Source: Synergistales bacterium 54_24 (GTDB taxonomy: Bacteria; Synergistota; Synergistia; Synergistales; Thermosynergistaceae). Taken from it: a DNA stretch of 40,153 nt. The stretch lies in the NCBI GenBank assembly GCA_001508935.1, contig LGFQ01000006.1, forward strand, positions 1 through 40,153. The letters run 5' to 3'. The notes beneath the pieces were generated by a model. That model saw nothing but the letters and a program-made list of their open reading frames with translations, did no database searches and was not told the origin of the DNA. Below are positions 29,647 through 37,910 of this stretch, in pieces (position 1 is the first letter of the stretch; every line of letters begins with the position of its first letter). A program made the position numbers and the translations under genes.

Positions 29647-31011
29647 CTATAAGCCCAGGATGCCGAAGAAGAACAGGCACACCACGCCGCCCACCACGGA
29701 CATGGAAAGTCCCCAGATCAAAAGATGCCGGAACAGTTTGGATTTGTCCTCCTGTTCCGGCGCGCAGGCTACACAGAGGGCCCCGAGGGTCGAAAGGGGC
29801 GACATATCCACCATGTGCGCACCCACGTCAACGGTGGAGATCAAAGCGATGGCGTACGCCACCTGTCCTGGCGTGCCCATGATGCCGAGGTTTCTCATCA
29901 ACCCGGGCACCAGCGGTAAAAACATGGGCATTACCACGCCGGAAGAGCTCGAATAGGCTGAGATGATGCCGGCTATCAGCGCTACCCAGAAGTGGAGGGT
30001 CAGCGGCGTGGATATGGAGCCGATGAGCTCGACCAGCACGTTTAGGCCTCCCGTGTTGTCCATAACTTCGACGAGCACGGTAACGCCGCAGACCAGCGTT
30101 AGGACGAACCACGGCACGCGAGCGATGGATTTCCTCACGTTTGCAGCGCCGCAGAGCATCAAGATGCCCGACAATAAGAAGGCCACGGCCCCCACGTTGG
30201 AGAAGAGGCGGATCGCCCATTTGGGAAGCGCCTGCGAAGCTCCTGGTAGCAGCGGCATGAGGATCAAGATCACGTAAGCCACTATGATCACTACAGTGAT
30301 CCGCTGTTTGCCGTCAAAAGGCTCTGGTTTAGGGGCGATTTCGTCAATATTTAAAGACCCACGCGCCTTTCGCATCCAGGCTAAACCACCCAAGAGCAAA
30401 AACCCAGCGATGTTGGTGATGCATTGGGCCACCAGAGAATTCCAGTAGACTTTCCACTGTATAGAGACCACCCTTCCCAACTCTATGCCCAAATCGCCTG
30501 CCATTTTCGATACGAGCTCCAAGGATACGATTCCCGTAGGAGATAGTGGAGAAAGTGCAGCGGCATTAGCTGTTCCTACCACTAAAAGCGTCATCAGGAA
30601 AGCCCTCAAGCCTATTCGCCCCGCGATGGCCATGGCGAAAGGAGCTATCAAGGCCACGGTGGCGATGTTGCCTGGGCCAATTGTGGTTAAAACCAACACG
30701 ATCAGGAAGATTATGAGCGGAATGAGGGCAGTGTTTCCCTTGGCCAGGCGCACGGCGCTGATGGTGAGCTTATCCAGCGTGCCGTTCTCTTGGGCCATGC
30801 CGAATAGGAATGTGACGCCAAAGAGAGTCATAAATAGCGAGGTGGGCCAAAACCCCAAGACTTTGCTTCCGCTTAAATTTCCCCAGATCGTTCCCACTAA
30901 GAGGGCGAAAAAAATTCCCAAAAGGCCCGGATTCCATTCCTCCCTGAAGCAACTTATGATGATGACGATCGCGAGAGCTACTAAGGAAAGCACTGCCGCT
31001 GTAGAAAACAT
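29647..31011 (-). CDS. MatC/SLC13-like carboxylate transporter
   Basis: A 454-residue inner-membrane transporter with about 12 hydrophobic segments. The N-terminal half (WNPGLLGIFFALLVGTIWGNLSG, LFMTLFGVTFLFGMAQENGTLDKL, SPLSPTGIVSLELV) matches the MatC dicarboxylate-carrier N-terminal family of the ion-transporter superfamily. YSSSSGVVMPMFLPLVPGLMRN near residue 370 resembles the second substrate-binding hairpin. Likely cargo is a dicarboxylate or related organic acid. GGGAGGGG precedes the ATG at 31011. It converges on the CoA-transferase genes and may take up or release an acid of that pathway. Confidence 0.85.
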   Translation of the reverse strand: MFSTAAVLSLVALAIVIIISCFREEWNPGLLGIFFALLVGTIWGNLSGSKVLGFWPTSLFMTLFGVTFLFGMAQENGTLDKLTISAVRLAKGNTALIPLIIFLIVLVLTTIGPGNIATVALIAPFAMAIAGRIGLRAFLMTLLVVGTANAAALSPLSPTGIVSLELVSKMAGDLGIELGRVVSIQWKVYWNSLVAQCITNIAGFLLLGGLAWMRKARGSLNIDEIAPKPEPFDGKQRITVVIIVAYVILILMPLLPGASQALPKWAIRLFSNVGAVAFLLSGILMLCGAANVRKSIARVPWFVLTLVCGVTVLVEVMDNTGGLNVLVELIGSISTPLTLHFWVALIAGIISAYSSSSGVVMPMFLPLVPGLMRNLGIMGTPGQVAYAIALISTVDVGAHMVDMSPLSTLGALCVACAPEQEDKSKLFRHLLIWGLSMSVVGGVVCLFFFGILGL

Positions 31012-31591
31012 CCGTTACCCCTCCCGTAAAGAGTTATATATCGCGACATCTATGCTCTCTACTTATCATATTATCTTAGAAACGTCAAGACGGAGTCCTC
31101 CATTGGAAGATGACATGGTTTCATATTAGCCATGCCGCGTGATCTGCCCGCTTAATCACTGCTTTGATCATCTGTATTATGACGTGAATTGTGAGAATTA
31201 AGAAAATACCCGGTATTATCTGTGAGGCTAATTGCTATAATGGCACATTTCAACTTAATTAGCTGCCATTTATAATATTTTCCGCACAATTTTGATGGCT
31301 TTTGTGTATAATGATTTGTCTTCCCCTTGACAAACTGAGAGATCAAGGTTAAACTAACAGTCGAGCAGCTATGGTGCATCTAGGCGATGATAACATATAT
31401 AGTGCTAAAATTACCAAGATTAGCTATGCCTAACATAATATATTATTTGAGAATTTTTAAGTATGAATTGTGAGAGACAGTTATGAAAGAACTAAATTTT
31501 AGACATAAAAGTAGTTGTGGAGGGGTATCATCATTCGGGGAAAGATATTTGAACCAATTATAAATTAGGAACTCACACGGAGGGATGAGAA
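31012..31591. other. AT-rich intergenic region before tusA
   Basis: About 580 bp without a supported gene and visibly richer in A+T than its surroundings, especially 31150-31590. An extended -10 (TGCTATAAT, 31234-31242) overlaps the left arm of an interrupted inverted repeat (TATAATGGCA at 31237-31246, TGCCATTTATA at 31264-31274). A better promoter lies at 31327-31355. A minus-strand frame at 31152-31379 has no ribosome site or coding character. Confidence 0.6.
31327..31355 (+). promoter_or_regulatory. Promoter candidate of the tusA-yeeE-dsrEFH operon
   Basis: TTGACA (31327-31332), a 17-bp spacer and TAAACT (31350-31355). A perfect dyad CCTTGA (31326-31331) / TCAAGG (31343-31348) covers the -35 and spacer and could be an operator. 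The leader would be about 230 nt. Confidence 0.5.
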
Positions 31592-31837
31592 ATGGCAGAT
31601 TACGGAGTGTCGAGGGTCATCGATGTGAGAGGTGAAGTGTGCCCTGTGCCGGACGTGGAGACGAAGAGGGCCATAAAGGGCGCAAAAGATGGCGAGATCC
31701 TCAAGGTACTCGTCGATTACCCGCTTTCGGTGGAGAGGATCCCCGAGAGTGTGAAGAAACTTGGGAGCGAGATTTTAGAAGTTAAAAAGAACGGCGGAAG
31801 CGACTGGGAGATCTATGTGAAGGTTAAAAAGCAGTAA
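31592..31837 (+). CDS. tusA: TusA-family sulfur carrier (YeeD-like)
   Basis: An 81-residue protein of the TusA/SirA/YeeD family. The signature CPxP occurs as VRGEVCPVPDVETKRAI with the sulfur-carrying Cys at 17. It should carry persulfide sulfur (or selenium) in the cytoplasm. The following gene is yeeE; the YeeD-YeeE pair is known to work together in thiosulfate uptake, which supports a joint role here. GGAGGGATGAGAA precedes the ATG. Confidence 0.92.
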   Translation: MADYGVSRVIDVRGEVCPVPDVETKRAIKGAKDGEILKVLVDYPLSVERIPESVKKLGSEILEVKKNGGSDWEIYVKVKKQ

Positions 31838-31839
31838 AG

Positions 31840-31881
31840 ATTGCGAATGGCGCCGTAGCGAGATGCGGCGCCATTCGCAAT
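31840..31881 (+). promoter_or_regulatory. Perfect 16-bp hairpin between tusA and yeeE
   Basis: ATTGCGAATGGCGCCG (31840-31855) pairs perfectly with 31866-31881 around a 10-nt loop. It begins just after the tusA stop and ends before the yeeE ribosome site (GAGGGGGAG). No U-run follows, so processing, mRNA protection or partial attenuation is more likely than full termination. Confidence 0.75.
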
Positions 31882-31903
31882 GAGCGAGGGGGAGTGTAAA
31901 AAC

Positions 31904-32926
31904 ATGATCTTCAGCGGTTTTTTGATCGGCCTGATATTTGGGGTGCTCTTGCAGAGGAGCAGGATGTGCTTCAATTCGGCCTTCAGAGACGTGTTGCTAT
32001 TCAAAGATAACTACCTGCTGAAAATGGCCTTGCTCGCCGTGGCCGTTCAGATGATCTTAGTGCACTTGCTGGCCCAGATGGGCTTGATCGCGCTTGCGCC
32101 TTCTGGTCTCAATTGGGTTGCGAACATAGTCGGTGCGTATATTTTTGGCCTTGGCATGGTTTTGGCAGGAGGTTGTGCCAGCGGCGTGACCTATAGAGCC
32201 GGAGAAGGGCTTACGACCGCATGGTTCGCCGCCATTTTTTACGGCGGGACGGCTTACGCCATGAGGAACGGCGGGGTATTCAGCGGCGTATGGAAATGGT
32301 TCCAGGGGTTTGGCGTTGCGCCATTTCAGTATTTTGATCAAACTACGGGAGAAGGGTTTTCCAAGCTATATCTGCAGAAGACAGGGCAGACGTTGCCATC
32401 CGTCTTCGGCGTCAACCCGTGGATCGTTGTGGTTATATGCGCGGCCCTGATCCTCTGGTATGTCTTCGGCACGCAGACCAGCGAGAGGGAATCGAAAATA
32501 GGATTAAAGACGGCTGCTGTGCTGTTGGGTGCCGTGGGGGCCTTTGCCTGGTATTTCAGCGAACTGGTCGGAAGGAACTACGGGATGGGGATCACCGGAG
32601 GGTGGTCCAACATATGGAGTGTTTGGCTTTCGGGTAAACCTTTCAGCTGGGATGGTTTAAGCGTCTTAGGCATAGTGGTAGGCGCTGCGATATCCGCCGT
32701 TATGGCGAAGGAGTTCAAGCTTAGGATGCCGAGGAATCCCATCACATATGTGCAAGTCATGGGCGGTGGCATCATCATGGGCTTCGGTGCCACCATAGGT
32801 GGTGGGTGAAACATCGGTCATTTCTTCACCGGCGTGCCGGTGCTCGCGATTTCTTCCATAGTTGCTTCGGTGTTTTTTGTGTTGGGAAACTGGACACTTG
32901 CCTGGTTTCTATACGGGCGAGAATAA
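31904..32926 (+). CDS. yeeE: YeeE/YedE-family transporter with in-frame TGA (probable selenocysteine)
   Basis: A roughly 340-residue, multi-helix inner-membrane protein of the YeeE/YedE family, which imports thiosulfate or related chalcogen compounds. The family has three key cysteines. The first two are visible as RMCFN near residue 23 and AGGCASG near 91. At the third the codon is TGA (32807-32809, residue 302), in the context FGATIGGG-TGA-NIGHFFTGVPVLA. The frame then stays open for 38 codons of hydrophobic, family-like sequence to TAA, and dsrE starts 21 bp later. I read the TGA as selenocysteine. A nonsense mutation is the alternative. The start is ATG 31904 behind GAGGGGGAG; an ATG at 31880 lies within the preceding hairpin. 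Confidence 0.85.
32827..32842 (+). promoter_or_regulatory. Candidate bacterial SECIS stem-loop
   Basis: CACCGG (32827-32832), loop CGTG and CCGGTG (32837-32842) form a perfect short hairpin inside the yeeE frame. Its apical loop lies 23 nt after the TGA and has a G in its first two positions, both within the range usually given for bacterial SECIS elements. The loop is small and the stem was found by eye. Confidence 0.6.
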
Positions 32927-32947
32927 CTCGACGGGAGGCTTGAAGCT

Positions 32948-33304
32948 ATGAAGATAGCCATACAAGTGATGACACCGCCTTACTCTTACCAGGATATGGA
33001 TAGCGCAATAAAGATTGCCGAGGCGGCTCTCAACAAGGGACACGAAGTAGCGATTTTTCTCTTTGCCGACGCAGTAAATGCCGCCAATTCGCGCGTTAAG
33101 CCAATCAGAGTTGACAGGAACATCCCGAAAAAGTTAGAAGAGCTTATAAAAGAGAAGGGTTTGAGGGTCGATATTTGCGGATTATGTATGGAATACAGGG
33201 GACTCGCGGAAGAGGCCCTCATAGAGGGAGCGCGCCCTAGCGGATTGCCGGAGCTGGCGAAGTTGATCGCCGAAAGCGATAGATTCTTGAGTTTTTCTGC
33301 ATGA
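32948..33304 (+). CDS. dsrE: DsrE/TusD-like sulfur-relay protein
   Basis: A 118-residue DsrE-family protein. VDICGLCMEYRGL contains Cys77 and Cys80, the second at the usual active position ahead of RGL. Together with the next two genes it has the order dsrE-dsrF-dsrH (tusD-tusC-tusB), whose products form a hexameric sulfur-transfer complex fed by TusA. GGGAGG precedes the ATG, 21 bp after the yeeE stop. Confidence 0.88.
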   Translation: MKIAIQVMTPPYSYQDMDSAIKIAEAALNKGHEVAIFLFADAVNAANSRVKPIRVDRNIPKKLEELIKEKGLRVDICGLCMEYRGLAEEALIEGARPSGLPELAKLIAESDRFLSFSA

Positions 33305-33315
33305 GGTGACGAATA

Positions 33316-33672
33316 ATGTCCAAGAAGGTGCTCTTTGTGGTTTACCAGTCCCCCGTGGGTTCTGTATGGGTCAATGAGGCATTCCGCACGGCCTTCGGCA
33401 TGTATGGCGAGGACGTGGAGCCTGCTCTCTTGCTCATGAATGAGGGTGTAGTTGCGTTGGCTCGGGAGTGTAAGCCCGAGAGGTTGGGTTTGCTTTCGGT
33501 GAAGATGGTGCAGCGCTACGTCAAACGTTATGGCACGCCCGTATATGCCGTCGGGGAAGATCTCGATGCTTACGGCGTGAGGGATGTAGATGAGGGATTT
33601 TCGGCCCAGACCGTCGGAAAGAACAAGCTCCCCGAGCTCTTCCGTCAACACGATTACGTTATATTCATGTGA
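33316..33672 (+). CDS. dsrF: DsrF/TusC-like sulfur-relay protein
   Basis: A 118-residue protein of the DsrE/DsrF-like fold: KVLFVVYQSPVGSVWVNEAFRTAFGMYGEDVEPALLLMNEGVVAL, with the C-terminal HDYVIFM. Its position between the DsrE-like and DsrH-like genes marks it as the TusC/DsrF member. It has a single cysteine (about 52). GAGGTGA lies before the ATG. Confidence 0.82.
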   Translation: MSKKVLFVVYQSPVGSVWVNEAFRTAFGMYGEDVEPALLLMNEGVVALARECKPERLGLLSVKMVQRYVKRYGTPVYAVGEDLDAYGVRDVDEGFSAQTVGKNKLPELFRQHDYVIFM

Positions 33673-33682
33673 GGTGAAGACT

Positions 33683-33952
33683 ATGTCTCTTATCTTGATA
33701 AAGTATGGTCCAGATCATCCGGCGGAAGGGGCAAAGCTTTCGAGTGCAAAGGAGGCAGATTGTGCGGTACTCATCCAAAACGGCGTCTATTGGGCTGCCT
33801 GCGATGCCCTGAAAGACGCAAAATGCCCGGTTTATGCTATAAAAGATGACTTCCTCGCCAGAGGTTACGAGGAAGGGCAATTCGATATCGAACTTATAGA
33901 CTACGATGCCTTGGTCGAGCTGATTGAGAGGAATGAAGGGTTTGTAGGTTAG
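33683..33952 (+). CDS. dsrH: DsrH/TusB-like sulfur-relay protein
   Basis: An 89-residue protein of the DsrH/TusB family: ADCAVLIQNGVYWAACDALKDAKCPVYAIKDDFLARGY and the terminal IDYDALVELIERNEGFVG. The core VLIQNGVY...VYAIKDDxxARG is typical. GAGGTGAAG lies directly before the ATG at 33683; an upstream extension overlaps dsrF and is not used. It ends the operon, followed by a hairpin. Confidence 0.88.
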   Translation: MSLILIKYGPDHPAEGAKLSSAKEADCAVLIQNGVYWAACDALKDAKCPVYAIKDDFLARGYEEGQFDIELIDYDALVELIERNEGFVG

Positions 33953-33988
33953 AAAATTTGTAAGCATTTTGTTATGGCGTTCAATTGC

Positions 33989-34023
33989 AGCGGATGGGAC
34001 AAGGCCCAGGGGTCTCATCCGCT
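33989..34023 (+). terminator. Terminator of the tusA-dsrH operon
   Basis: AGCGGATGGGAC (33989-34000) pairs with GTCTCATCCGCT (34012-34023) over 12 bp with one G-U, loop 11 nt, followed by the moderately U-rich TATTTGTT. Confidence 0.65.
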
Positions 34024-34187
34024 TATTTGTTCGCTGCTCCGTACATGCTGCTGCCTGTGCAAAAATAGAGCGGGGCATGCCCCCTTGCTGAGATTTGTGA
34101 TAATATCAAACAAAGAAACGGCAGCTTTCGAGATCGGATGAATGAGGCGTTTATCTTTAAAGATCGATGCGAAGGGGGATAAATACG

Positions 34188-35960
34188 TTGTCTTTTTTTG
34201 GATCGCTCAGGCTCAGAAGCAGGTTGTTCCTTTTGGTGCTGTTGCTCGTGGCCATCAACGCGGTCACCGGGTGGTACCTTATAACTACCTTAAAAGGGCA
34301 AGAGAAAGCTATTGAAGAGCTTTATGGCGGGGGAATGGAGATAAGCAAGGCTGCCGAGGTCAATGTCGGCGCTTCCGGTCTGTTGACCTCCATGTACAGC
34401 ACCTTTAACAGCCCGGAGGCGATATGGTTGGGCCAGGCGCTCGTTATGGAGTCGATGTTACAGAACCTCGAAAGGGCTATAAGCGGCTACGAAGAGATCA
34501 CTGTGATCGAGGGCAATAAGGCGATATGGGATGAAACGGCTAAAACATTTGCCGAGTGGAGCGTTGGCGTCAGAGAGGTGATTGAGCTTTTCCGCAACGA
34601 AGCGCCGAGAGAAGAGGTCTCGAAGAAAATTGACGGCATGTATCTCTCCACTAACGCCCTCTCACAGAGGCTGGGCGAGATATTTTCCTTCTCTCAGATC
34701 GGCCTCTATACGATCTCCAGCAACGCAACTTCTCGCTTGAACGAGGCGATAAAGGCTTCTACCATCGCTATGGTCATTGCCGCCGCCGTCGCGCTGATCC
34801 TTGGGTTCTTGGTGGCCGGCTCCATAACTAAGCCTTTGAAGAAACTCGTAACAAGCGTCCAAAACATAGCGGAAGAGTTGGATCTCACGGCGAGGGGCAA
34901 TTCCAAGAGCAGGGATGAAACGGGTGATGTGAGTCGCTCCCTCGATTATCTCCTCGAGCGCTTCTCCGAAGCTCTGAAGGAGGTCTCCGGCGTTAGCCTG
35001 AGAGTGGCAGAGTCGGCTGAGAACTTCTCGGCCTCGAGCGAGGAGACGAGTGCCAACCTTCAAGAGGTTAAATCGAGCGCAGAGGCTATGGCCGCTCAGG
35101 TGGAAAACTTGGCCGCCGGAGTGGAGGAGATAAATGCCTCTGTGGAGGAGGTAGCCGCCGGGGCTCAGACGGCTGCCCAGAGGAGCCAAGAAGTGACCGA
35201 GGAAGTAGAAATGGCTCGAGGGGCAGGAGAGGATGGAATAAGAGCTGTCCAGAACGCCGTCGCTGCCTCTGTAAATGTTGCAGATGGGGCGCTCAAGGCG
35301 TCAAATGTGGTGAGCGAGCTCGCGGAGAGAGCCAAGCAAATTCAATCGTTCGTGGATGTTATAGGCTCTATTGCGGATCAGACGAACTTGCTTGCCCTGA
35401 ACGCTGCCATAGAGGCGGCTCGGGCCGGCGAACACGGCAGGGGTTTTGCCGTGGTGGCAGAAGAGGTGAGAAAGCTCGCCGAGGCCAGCAATGAGGCCGC
35501 TCTGAAGATCGCCGATCTCGCTCAGACGATAGTGGCAGACCTTGGCGAAGTCGTCGACGTCACTAAGGAGAATGCGCGGATGGCCGATGGTGCCAAAGTT
35601 CAGGCTCAGGAGGCTGAAAGTGCGATAAGTCGTATTATGGAGGCGCTGAAATCCATCACTGCCGCTGCTCAAGACATGGCTGCGCTGGCTGAAGAACAGG
35701 CTGCCTCCAGCGAGGAGATAGCCAGTACCGTTCAAAACATGGCAGAGCGGACTCAGGACGTCGCCAGCGCCGTAGACAGCGTTCATAGGAGCATCGAAGA
35801 GGTTGCCCAGGCATCCAGGCATATCGCCGAAGGGTCCTCCGAGCTCGCAGATCTGGCCGGGAAACTTCAGGGGCTCGTGAGGCAATTTAAGATCGAGAAG
35901 GAAGAAGAGAAGGCAACAGAAGAAACGATAGCGGAGGCTGGGCTCGTGCCGGTGAGTTAA
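34188..35960 (+). CDS. Methyl-accepting chemotaxis protein
   Basis: A 590-residue receptor: a first transmembrane helix (about 11-31), a helical extracytoplasmic domain of about 150 residues of the four-helix-bundle type, a second transmembrane helix (about 191-212, [20 protein letters not shown]), a HAMP domain ([22 protein letters not shown]) and a long cytoplasmic signalling hairpin. The conserved tip is [40 protein letters not shown]. No CheR-tethering pentapeptide is seen at the C-terminus. The TTG at 34188 has AAGGGGG 8 nt upstream and is preferred to the ATG at 34167. The ligand is unknown. Confidence 0.93.
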   Translation: MSFFGSLRLRSRLFLLVLLLVAINAVTGWYLITTLKGQEKAIEELYGGGMEISKAAEVNVGASGLLTSMYSTFNSPEAIWLGQALVMESMLQNLERAISGYEEITVIEGNKAIWDETAKTFAEWSVGVREVIELFRNEAPREEVSKKIDGMYLSTNALSQRLGEIFSFSQIGLYTISSNATSRLNEAIKASTIAMVIAAAVALILGFLVAGSITKPLKKLVTSVQNIAEELDLTARGNSKSRDETGDVSRSLDYLLERFSEALKEVSGVSLRVAESAENFSASSEETSANLQEVKSSAEAMAAQVENLAAGVEEINASVEEVAAGAQTAAQRSQEVTEEVEMARGAGEDGIRAVQNAVAASVNVADGALKASNVVSELAERAKQIQSFVDVIGSIADQTNLLALNAAIEAARAGEHGRGFAVVAEEVRKLAEASNEAALKIADLAQTIVADLGEVVDVTKENARMADGAKVQAQEAESAISRIMEALKSITAAAQDMAALAEEQAASSEEIASTVQNMAERTQDVASAVDSVHRSIEEVAQASRHIAEGSSELADLAGKLQGLVRQFKIEKEEEKATEETIAEAGLVPVS

Positions 35961-35981
35961 ATATTGGAGGTAGAGAAGGCT

Positions 35982-36716
35982 TTGGTTTGGAAGGCAGCCA
36001 GGTTGCTCGTAGTGGCAGTGGCGGGGTGTTTGTTTTTTACGGCTGCCTGGGCTGATGTGGGATGGTCGACCAGGGTGGCGGGGTTGTTGGTAGAACTCGC
36101 CAGGGGAGACAAAGCTTACAAAGTGGTCGTAAGGAATGGCTCGCCTGATGATGTGCGTGCGGCCATCAAGGAAGCGATGGAGGAGCACGACTTTTTCCTC
36201 GACCGAGAGGAAGACGACGTGCTCCTTTTTACGAAAAAATACGGCCTCTCTCGCTACGACGTCGTTTATCGTATCAGCAGCGTTCAGAACGGCACGGAGG
36301 TGGCCGTAGCCGAGAGCATGCCGAGGAGCATCATCTTCTTCGACCCTGGTATATTGGGGCGTACATATCGCACTCCAACCTACATCAAGCCTATCTTGGA
36401 TTCGGTAAAAGATCGCTTCGACAGAATAGAAGTTCAGCCGCCGAAGACGGGGATCTTTTTAGGAAGTTCCGATGCCGGCGGTTACATCATATCTTCTGTG
36501 GTTCAAGGAAGCCCGGCAGATGAGGCGGGTCTAAAAGCCGGAGACTTGGTGACGGAGGTAGACGGCGTGCCTTTGGTGGACCTTACGCTCGATGCGGCGA
36601 AGTTTTTGGCAGAGGACGGGCTTGGGAAAGCCTCGATCCTCCTTACAGTTCACAGCGAGGGGGAGAGCCGCGTAGTGCGGTTGTATATGAAAGAGCCTGT
36701 GCATGTCACTCCGTGA
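35982..36716 (+). CDS. Exported PDZ-domain protein
   Basis: A 244-residue protein with an N-terminal signal sequence (VWKAARLLVVAVAGCLFFTAAWA, cleavage likely after AWA; the VAGC could instead be a lipobox). The middle part (about 40-150) is not recognised. The C-terminal 90 residues form a PDZ domain: GGYIISSVVQGSPADEAGLKAGDLVTEVDGVPLVDLTL. No protease domain is present, so it is probably a scaffold or sensor in the envelope. GGAGGT lies 10 nt before the TTG at 35982; another TTG at 35964 overlaps that site. It follows the chemoreceptor gene closely and overlaps the convergent glycosylase gene by 11 bp. Confidence 0.78.
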   Translation: MVWKAARLLVVAVAGCLFFTAAWADVGWSTRVAGLLVELARGDKAYKVVVRNGSPDDVRAAIKEAMEEHDFFLDREEDDVLLFTKKYGLSRYDVVYRISSVQNGTEVAVAESMPRSIIFFDPGILGRTYRTPTYIKPILDSVKDRFDRIEVQPPKTGIFLGSSDAGGYIISSVVQGSPADEAGLKAGDLVTEVDGVPLVDLTLDAAKFLAEDGLGKASILLTVHSEGESRVVRLYMKEPVHVTP

Positions 36717-37302
36717 GATTTTCTTGCAGGAAGCGCCCAAGGGCGCGAAAGTGCTCCATGGTGTCGGGGAGGAGTGAGTGGTTGTATATAATCGAGGCTG
36801 GATGGGGCATCGGGAATATGACCCTGCCCTGTACTTCGTAAGGCTTGCCAAAAAGGGCAGGTATGGTGCGATTTTCCGGCGGAACAGGCAGGCTGTGCAA
36901 TTTGAAGAGCACCTTCGCGGGGAACTTCCCCAATGTGAGGATTACCCTCGGTGATATGAGCGCTATTTCTCGCTCGAGGAAGGGAAGACAGGCGCAGATA
37001 GAGGCCCATTTGGGGCGGCTGTAGCGAGGGATCATGCACTTCAGGAGGTTCGTGCGGTATGTATCGCCGAAGGAGAGGCCAGCTACCCCCATAAAGTAGC
37101 GCAAAAGATGACCCGAAGGCCCGATGAAGGGACGGCCTACCATGTCTTCCCCCTCGCCAGGGGCTTGCCCCACTATCATGAGGAAAGCATGGCCATCGCC
37201 TTCCCCTGGCACTGCGCAAAAACGCCGCTCGCTCAAAATGCAGCGATGGCAGTCCTTCACTTCCTGAGCCAACTCTTCGAGCGCTTTTTCCTCATCTCCC
37301 AT
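36706..37302 (-). CDS. Uracil-DNA glycosylase, family 4 (Fe-S)
   Basis: A 198-residue repair enzyme that removes uracil from DNA. Motif 1 is GQAPGEGEDMVGRPFIGPSG (45-64) and motif 2 is PMPHPAS near residue 165. Four cysteines at about 18, 21, 89 and 105 are placed to hold the [4Fe-4S] cluster of family 4, common in thermophiles and many anaerobes. Length is normal. The ATG at 37302 has only a weak ribosome site. Confidence 0.93.
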   Translation of the reverse strand: MGDEEKALEELAQEVKDCHRCILSERRFCAVPGEGDGHAFLMIVGQAPGEGEDMVGRPFIGPSGHLLRYFMGVAGLSFGDTYRTNLLKCMIPRYSRPKWASICACLPFLEREIALISPRVILTLGKFPAKVLFKLHSLPVPPENRTIPALFGKPYEVQGRVIFPMPHPASIIYNHSLLPDTMEHFRALGRFLQENLTE

Positions 37303-37351
37303 ACTCTACGTAGACATCTTGCAAAGGAGCTGAAGTTATCGTAAATGTAGG

Positions 37352-37702
37352 TTAAACGGACGAAACAATGTCTGCGGCCTGATCTAAGGCGGCCTTTAGC
37401 TCATCCCATGAGGGGACGCCCCGAAAGATCACCTTGTTGTCCAGCACCCACGCTATCTCCTTTGCTTTGATCTTGTATTTAAAGATTTCGAAAAAATAGA
37501 GGACACTTCGAGGGTCTATGAGTTCTACCTCTATCTTGTCTCCGTATTCCCTCTTGATTTTCCTTAAATGCGACCCCACCCTTTCCCTCTCCCCCAAGAG
37601 GTGGAACGTCTCCATCTCTTCCATCTCGCTATAGTCGATCGGGAGGCAACAGGAGTAGATCTCAGGTTTTTCCATGAATATCTTCAGAACCGGCTTTCTC
37701 AT
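37352..37702 (-). CDS. Hypothetical thioredoxin-fold-like protein
   Basis: A 116-residue protein. KPVLKIFMEKPEIYSCCLP, VSHLRKIKREYG-like helix, DKIEVELIDPRSVLYFFEIFKYKIKAKEIAWVLDNKVIFRGVPSWDELKAAL give a beta-alpha-beta-...-beta-beta-alpha order like thioredoxin, with SCC at the end of the first strand but no CxxC. The function is unknown. GGGAGAG lies about 8 nt before the ATG at 37702. It is upstream of the glycosylase gene on the same strand and may be cotranscribed. Confidence 0.6.
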   Translation of the reverse strand: MRKPVLKIFMEKPEIYSCCLPIDYSEMEEMETFHLLGERERVGSHLRKIKREYGDKIEVELIDPRSVLYFFEIFKYKIKAKEIAWVLDNKVIFRGVPSWDELKAALDQAADIVSSV

Positions 37703-37910
37703 ATTCTCTTCTCTCCCTTCTCGCGCTGGTAATTCAGGTGACACATGTCTTTCAATCGTTTAAAACCATTATATCTTATGTCCGAAGATTTGCCGCCCTT
37801 TTGCCTTCATGCTCTGTGCTATTTTTTAATGCTCGTGCCCTGCACTGCCCTTGATTTTATGGTATTATATTGCGAAAGGGCATAATAGCTTCCTTTAGGA
37901 GGCGGTGGCT

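Noticed and set aside
31152-31379. 75-codon minus-strand frame in the AT-rich region
   Set aside because: Composition is not protein-like, there is no ribosome site and it crosses the likely promoter.
31904-32809. yeeE ending at the TGA as a complete or simply truncated protein
   Set aside because: The TGA replaces a conserved family cysteine and the frame continues with family sequence to a natural TAA; a stem-loop follows at SECIS distance. Random truncation would not explain the position.
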